NCBI GenBank assembly: GCA_003573635.1
Contig: QUTJ01031143.1
Coordinates: 1 to 10,039 of the forward strand
Source of the DNA: Goniomonas avonlea
Taxonomy: Eukaryota; Cryptophyceae; Goniomonadida; Goniomonadaceae
Direction: 5' to 3'
DNA: 10,039 nucleotides
Shown here: positions 7,416-10,039 of the stretch, piece after piece
Position numbering within the stretch: position 1 is the stretch's first letter
Layout: every line of letters starts with the position of its first letter
Position numbers and translations under genes: made by a program
The notes under the pieces: generated by a model
Seen by the model: only the letters and a program-made list of their open reading frames with translations
Database searches by the model: none
What the model was told of the DNA's origin: nothing

Positions 7416-7423
7416 ATTTCTTC

Positions 7424-7427
7424 TTTT
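7424..7427 (+). terminator. Pol III T-run terminator after tRNA-like gene
   Basis: TTTT lies 9 nt after the last base of the tRNA-like element, within a T-rich stretch. This is the normal distance and form for RNA polymerase III termination. Confidence 0.5.
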
Positions 7428-7481
7428 CTTCCTCCCAGTGCTCCCACTGTTATCTTTTTCTCTCCGCTGTCCTGGAATGCT

Positions 7482-7614
7482 ATGTCGACGTCTGCGGTTG
7501 CTAGCGTTGTTCCAGCCTTGCAACCTAGTTGCAGGCGTATTGTTGGTCGCGGCGATTTAACAGTTCGCACCTGGACCAATCCCCGTTTCTGGGTGGGTGT
7601 TGCACTTTGAATAN

Positions 7615-7674
<60 letters not shown>

Positions 7675-7967
7675 CTCTTCTCTTCTTCTCTCCTCTCCTC
7701 TCTTAAAATTACATCTGGAAAATGTGGCAACGCATCGATCACGCCCTACGTCCGTCACGTAAACCACAAGCTCATAGAACAACACGAGTGCTCCACTCGT
7801 TGGGTTTGACAAGGGGCATAGTGTATGGCGTTGTATGTATGGGGTTTCCGAGGATGCTTGTTAAAGACTTAAAGCCTGTTTCAAGGTGCGCCCATCTGAA
7901 GTTACTGTACTGGCACCAGTATCGAGATCGCACCGGTGTGGTGTATGAGCCGCGTGTTTGGAACTGA
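7482..7967 (+). CDS. Possible small two-exon protein, basic, perhaps mitochondrial
   Basis: Exon 1 could be 7482-7596, starting MSTSAVASVVPALQPSCRR, which is rich in Arg/Ser/Ala without acidic residues until later and so resembles a mitochondrial presequence. Splicing GT at 7597 to AG at 7770 joins it in frame to 7771-7967. The second exon encodes HRTTRVLHSLGLTRG and KDLKPVSRCAHLK and ends at TGA 7967, for about 104 residues. A single-exon reading from ATG 7722 (81 residues) is also possible. The second exon faintly recalls the LGL and following helix of ribosomal protein uL30, but this is too weak for a name. The putative intron holds the CT tract. It lies between the tRNA-like gene and the coiled-coil gene on the same strand. 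Existence as a gene is uncertain. Confidence 0.3.
7615..7704. repeat. CT microsatellite with one undetermined base
   Basis: A nearly pure CT run is followed by CTCTTCTTCTCTCC variants. The single ambiguous base of the window (7614) sits at its left border, suggesting difficult sequencing or a collapsed repeat. Confidence 0.95.
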
Positions 7968-8019
7968 GGAAATGCCACTTTGAAAGAGTCGGAGCGGTGT
8001 GAGCAATCTGGTTTCTACT

Positions 8020-9587
8020 ATGAGCGACTTGGCATGGGCCCTGAAGTTTCATCACCCAACCCCCGCTGTTCCAAGCCATGTGCCAGACCTTTCACCTGCA
8101 GTGACAGTGCCGCATCTCCCGCTTGCTCCAGCTCCCAGGCAGATTGATCGTTGTGGCTTGCCACCAGATTTCAAGGACCCAAATGTCTCCAATGTCTGTG
8201 TTATGCCGCCAACCTTTGTACACTTAAATGGTGATGCCGACGCAAACAAGCTGATTGCAGAATCGGAATCGCTCGCTCTTGAAATTGGCCAGAAGCGTGT
8301 GCGCGCAGTCTGGTCTGAGCAAGCACAAATAATACAACAGACCGAAGAAGAGCTTCGGGATGCACAGGGTTTAGAGCGAGGTATGGAAATTGGACCACAG
8401 CTTGAATCAGACTCATTTTTGTCGCTGGAGCAGATCAAAAACGAGCTGATCATCGAGCCAAGCTCGAAGCCGATCTGTCTCGAGTCCTGGGGGCGCTGAG
8501 GGAGCGACACAGAGTCGAGAGGGATGTGCTCCAGCAGGTGCAAATTGTCTCACATTAGTCTGTGTCCTCACATCTACAGACCCTCGACCAAGAAGCGCGA
8601 GTGGCCATCGACAAAGAGTTGCACCGGGTCCGGGACGAGTTTGAGGCCCGCCGACCTCGAACCACAGTCACCAAGTGAGGGGAACTCGCATCGCCTGCTC
8701 CTCTAAACCTGCTGTGTAGGCAAACGCGTGGTCCAGTGCGAGTCGGGCGACCTCCGCCTCAAACTGTGATGGGTGTGCCACTCAAGGACAAACAGGTGAA
8801 CTTCCACTTACTCTGGTGACACTTTCTTTACATCGTCTGCACACGCCGGCTGCCGCCTGCGCTCGCGCACACAGGCACACGAACTCACAATCCTGTCGAC
8901 AACAGAGATGCGACAAAGTGCGAGTCGAGCGCGAAGCCGCTGAAGAGAAAAAGATGACGGAAAAAATGCTTCGTGATGTCATGCTTGCTCGCCACAAGTT
9001 CGCCCCCCACCCCGTGCTTGTATCCCGTGTCGATGAGATTGCCTTGTATTTTCTGCCTACGTGGGAGAGTTCAGCAGTGGGAGGTTAATCTGCCTGCGCG
9101 CAGACGAGAGTGGGCAGAGGAGTGCGGCCCTGGTGGCCTCATTGAGCGGCAAGAAATCGCGTGTCGTGAAAGGCTCAAAGGGAGAGTTCGGGAGGCGTTC
9201 AAGCACGCTTGGTACCACGAGGTAATAGCGACACAGAGACCCCGCGTTGTTTCTCTGTGTTGCCCCGCAAAGCAAACAAGAGTGCTCGAGAAAGATGACT
9301 CCCTCTCACTCTCTCTGTTGTCCGCCCAGTAGCGAGCCGTCTCGACGGAGAGGAGCCTAAGAGAGAGGAACATGTCGCAAACCTGTGTCTGCGGCGGCGC
9401 TCATGTCTCGTTCACCCTGTTGACTCCTTGTCACTTCGAGGCGAAAATTACAGAACAATGACAACGACATGGGCAGGTGTACGACGCGGGATGCACCAAG
9501 GACTGCTACATTATCGTCAGACGGCATAAGGAAAACCCTGGGGGCGAACAGCGTGCGTGGCTGGCACTCGAAACAGAGAAGGCGGAG
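8020..9587 (+). CDS. Coiled-coil protein, multi-exon, with apparent 1-base frameshift; 3' end uncertain
   Basis: Family not recognised. Exons well supported by frame: 8020-8537, 8580-8674, 8720-8795, 8906-9019, 9078-9221, with introns of 42, 45, 110 and 58 nt. Less certain are 9333-about 9386 and 9477-9587. Start ATG 8020 (MSDLAWALKFHH) is followed by a proline-rich head, then long charged helices (about residue 75 on: IAESESLALEIGQKR, SEQAQIIQQTEEELRDAQ). The frame breaks at about 8457: after NELIIE the helix continues as KLEADLSRVLGALRERHRVE only one base out of phase. It then joins cleanly to exon 2 (TLDQEARVAIDKELHRVRDE). Later parts include REAAEEKKMTEKMLRDVML, RRREWAEECGPGGLIERQE and CYIIVRRHKENPGGEQRAW. 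Possibly a cytoskeletal or flagellar protein, by composition only. The missing base could be a sequencing error or a real mutation. The donor at 9020 is the weakest of the first five exons; 9014 is an alternative. The gene may extend past 9587. Confidence 0.6.
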
Positions 9588-10039
9588 GTACAAAGCGTTT
9601 GTTTGTTGTGAGGGATTGTCAATGGTGAGATGCCACACTGACCATCACACATCATCCCCTGACACCACGACCATCACATCACCCTCCCGGCATGGTGAGA
9701 TGCGACACTGACCATCGCATCACACCACGATCCACTCTCTCGCACTCTCTCTCACACACCCCTGTCATCACCCCCTCATCACGACCCTGTCCATCACCCT
9801 CCCAGCATGGGGAGATGACCACATCGACTCAATGCACATGGGGTGTCCAGGTTTTGTCTGTCTGCGTGAGGGGTCCCAATCATTTTTGGGACGTGTTGAA
9901 CTGTGTCACTTGTTGCAATCATTTTTGGGACGTGTTTTTGGGACGTGTTTTTGGTTGCAATCATTTTTGGGACGTGTTGAACTGTGTCACTTTTGGTTCA
10001 AGGTTTGATCTCCCTCCCTCCCGAGGAGGCGCCCCCTCT
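9588..10039. repeat. Minisatellite region at right end
   Basis: Two repeat families are visible. First, ATGGTGAGATGC(C/G)ACACTGA with a CCATC(A/G)CA tail occurs at about 9620-9650 and 9692-9722, with a decayed third copy near 9806, amid CATCAC-rich DNA. Second, a unit of about 41 nt beginning AATCATTTTTGGGACGTGTT occurs at 9879, 9917 and 9959. Copies 1 and 3 continue GAACTGTGTCACTT; copy 2 instead has the TTTTTGGGACGTG part doubled. GTCCCAA at 9873-9879 can pair with TTGGGAC at 9886-9892. No gene is visible; this could be the next intron of the coiled-coil gene or intergenic DNA. Confidence 0.75.

Noticed and set aside
7525-7812. Arg/Glu-rich minus-strand frames through the CT tract
   Set aside because: Pure GA dinucleotide translation interrupted by an undetermined base; no support as a gene.
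9062-9230. Alternative frame YVGEFSSGRLICLRADESG through the coiled-coil gene's fifth exon
   Set aside because: The chosen frame (WEVNLPARRREWAEE) ends at a good donor in the right phase and is charged and helix-like as in the rest of the protein. The alternative runs into TAA at the donor.

Overview
This is nuclear DNA from a eukaryote, probably a unicellular alga or other protist; I cannot name the lineage. Every conserved protein is split by GT-AG introns. Six of the introns I can delimit are only 42-51 nt. One intron has a yeast-style TACTAAC branch point 15 nt before its acceptor. The longer introns are packed with CT, GACA and GGGA microsatellites. There are no operons or bacterial ribosome binding sites.

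Layout: (1) 63-2617, minus strand: most of a sphingosine-1-phosphate lyase gene in six visible exons, with its C-terminal end beyond the left edge. Its fourth intron carries a roughly 200-bp foldback (MITE-like) element and decayed copies of an exon end. (2) 2618-2910: a compact divergent promoter. (3) 2911-6150, plus strand: a complete seven-exon gene for a 509-residue membrane-anchored prolyl 4-hydroxylase with a SAM domain; all exons join in frame. (4) 6151-6815: a convergent region with no convincing gene. (5) 6816-7283, minus strand: a small, very lysine-rich protein, probably nuclear or nucleolar. (6) 7302-7415: a tRNA-like gene with perfect internal promoter boxes but about 42 extra nucleotides in the anticodon arm. 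(7) 7482-7967: a possible small two-exon gene across a CT tract. (8) 8020-about 9587, plus strand: a multi-exon coiled-coil protein gene with an apparent one-base frameshift. (9) 9588-10039: minisatellite DNA.

The most unusual feature is how the long introns are built. In the hydroxylase gene, intron 4 consists of three diverged copies of the 3' end of exon 4 with its donor, followed by copies of the 5' start of exon 5 with its acceptor. Intron 5 holds three decayed copies of the acceptor and 5' start of exon 6, each followed by a GACA-type microsatellite. The lyase intron 4 shows the same pattern with the 3' end of its exon 4. Introns in this genome therefore seem to grow by repeated duplication of exon-intron junctions, followed by loss of most, but not all, of the extra splice sites.

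The genes do not form one pathway. The lyase degrades a sphingolipid signal, and the hydroxylase modifies proteins in the secretory pathway. Both are expected to be ER membrane proteins transcribed from one shared intergenic region.
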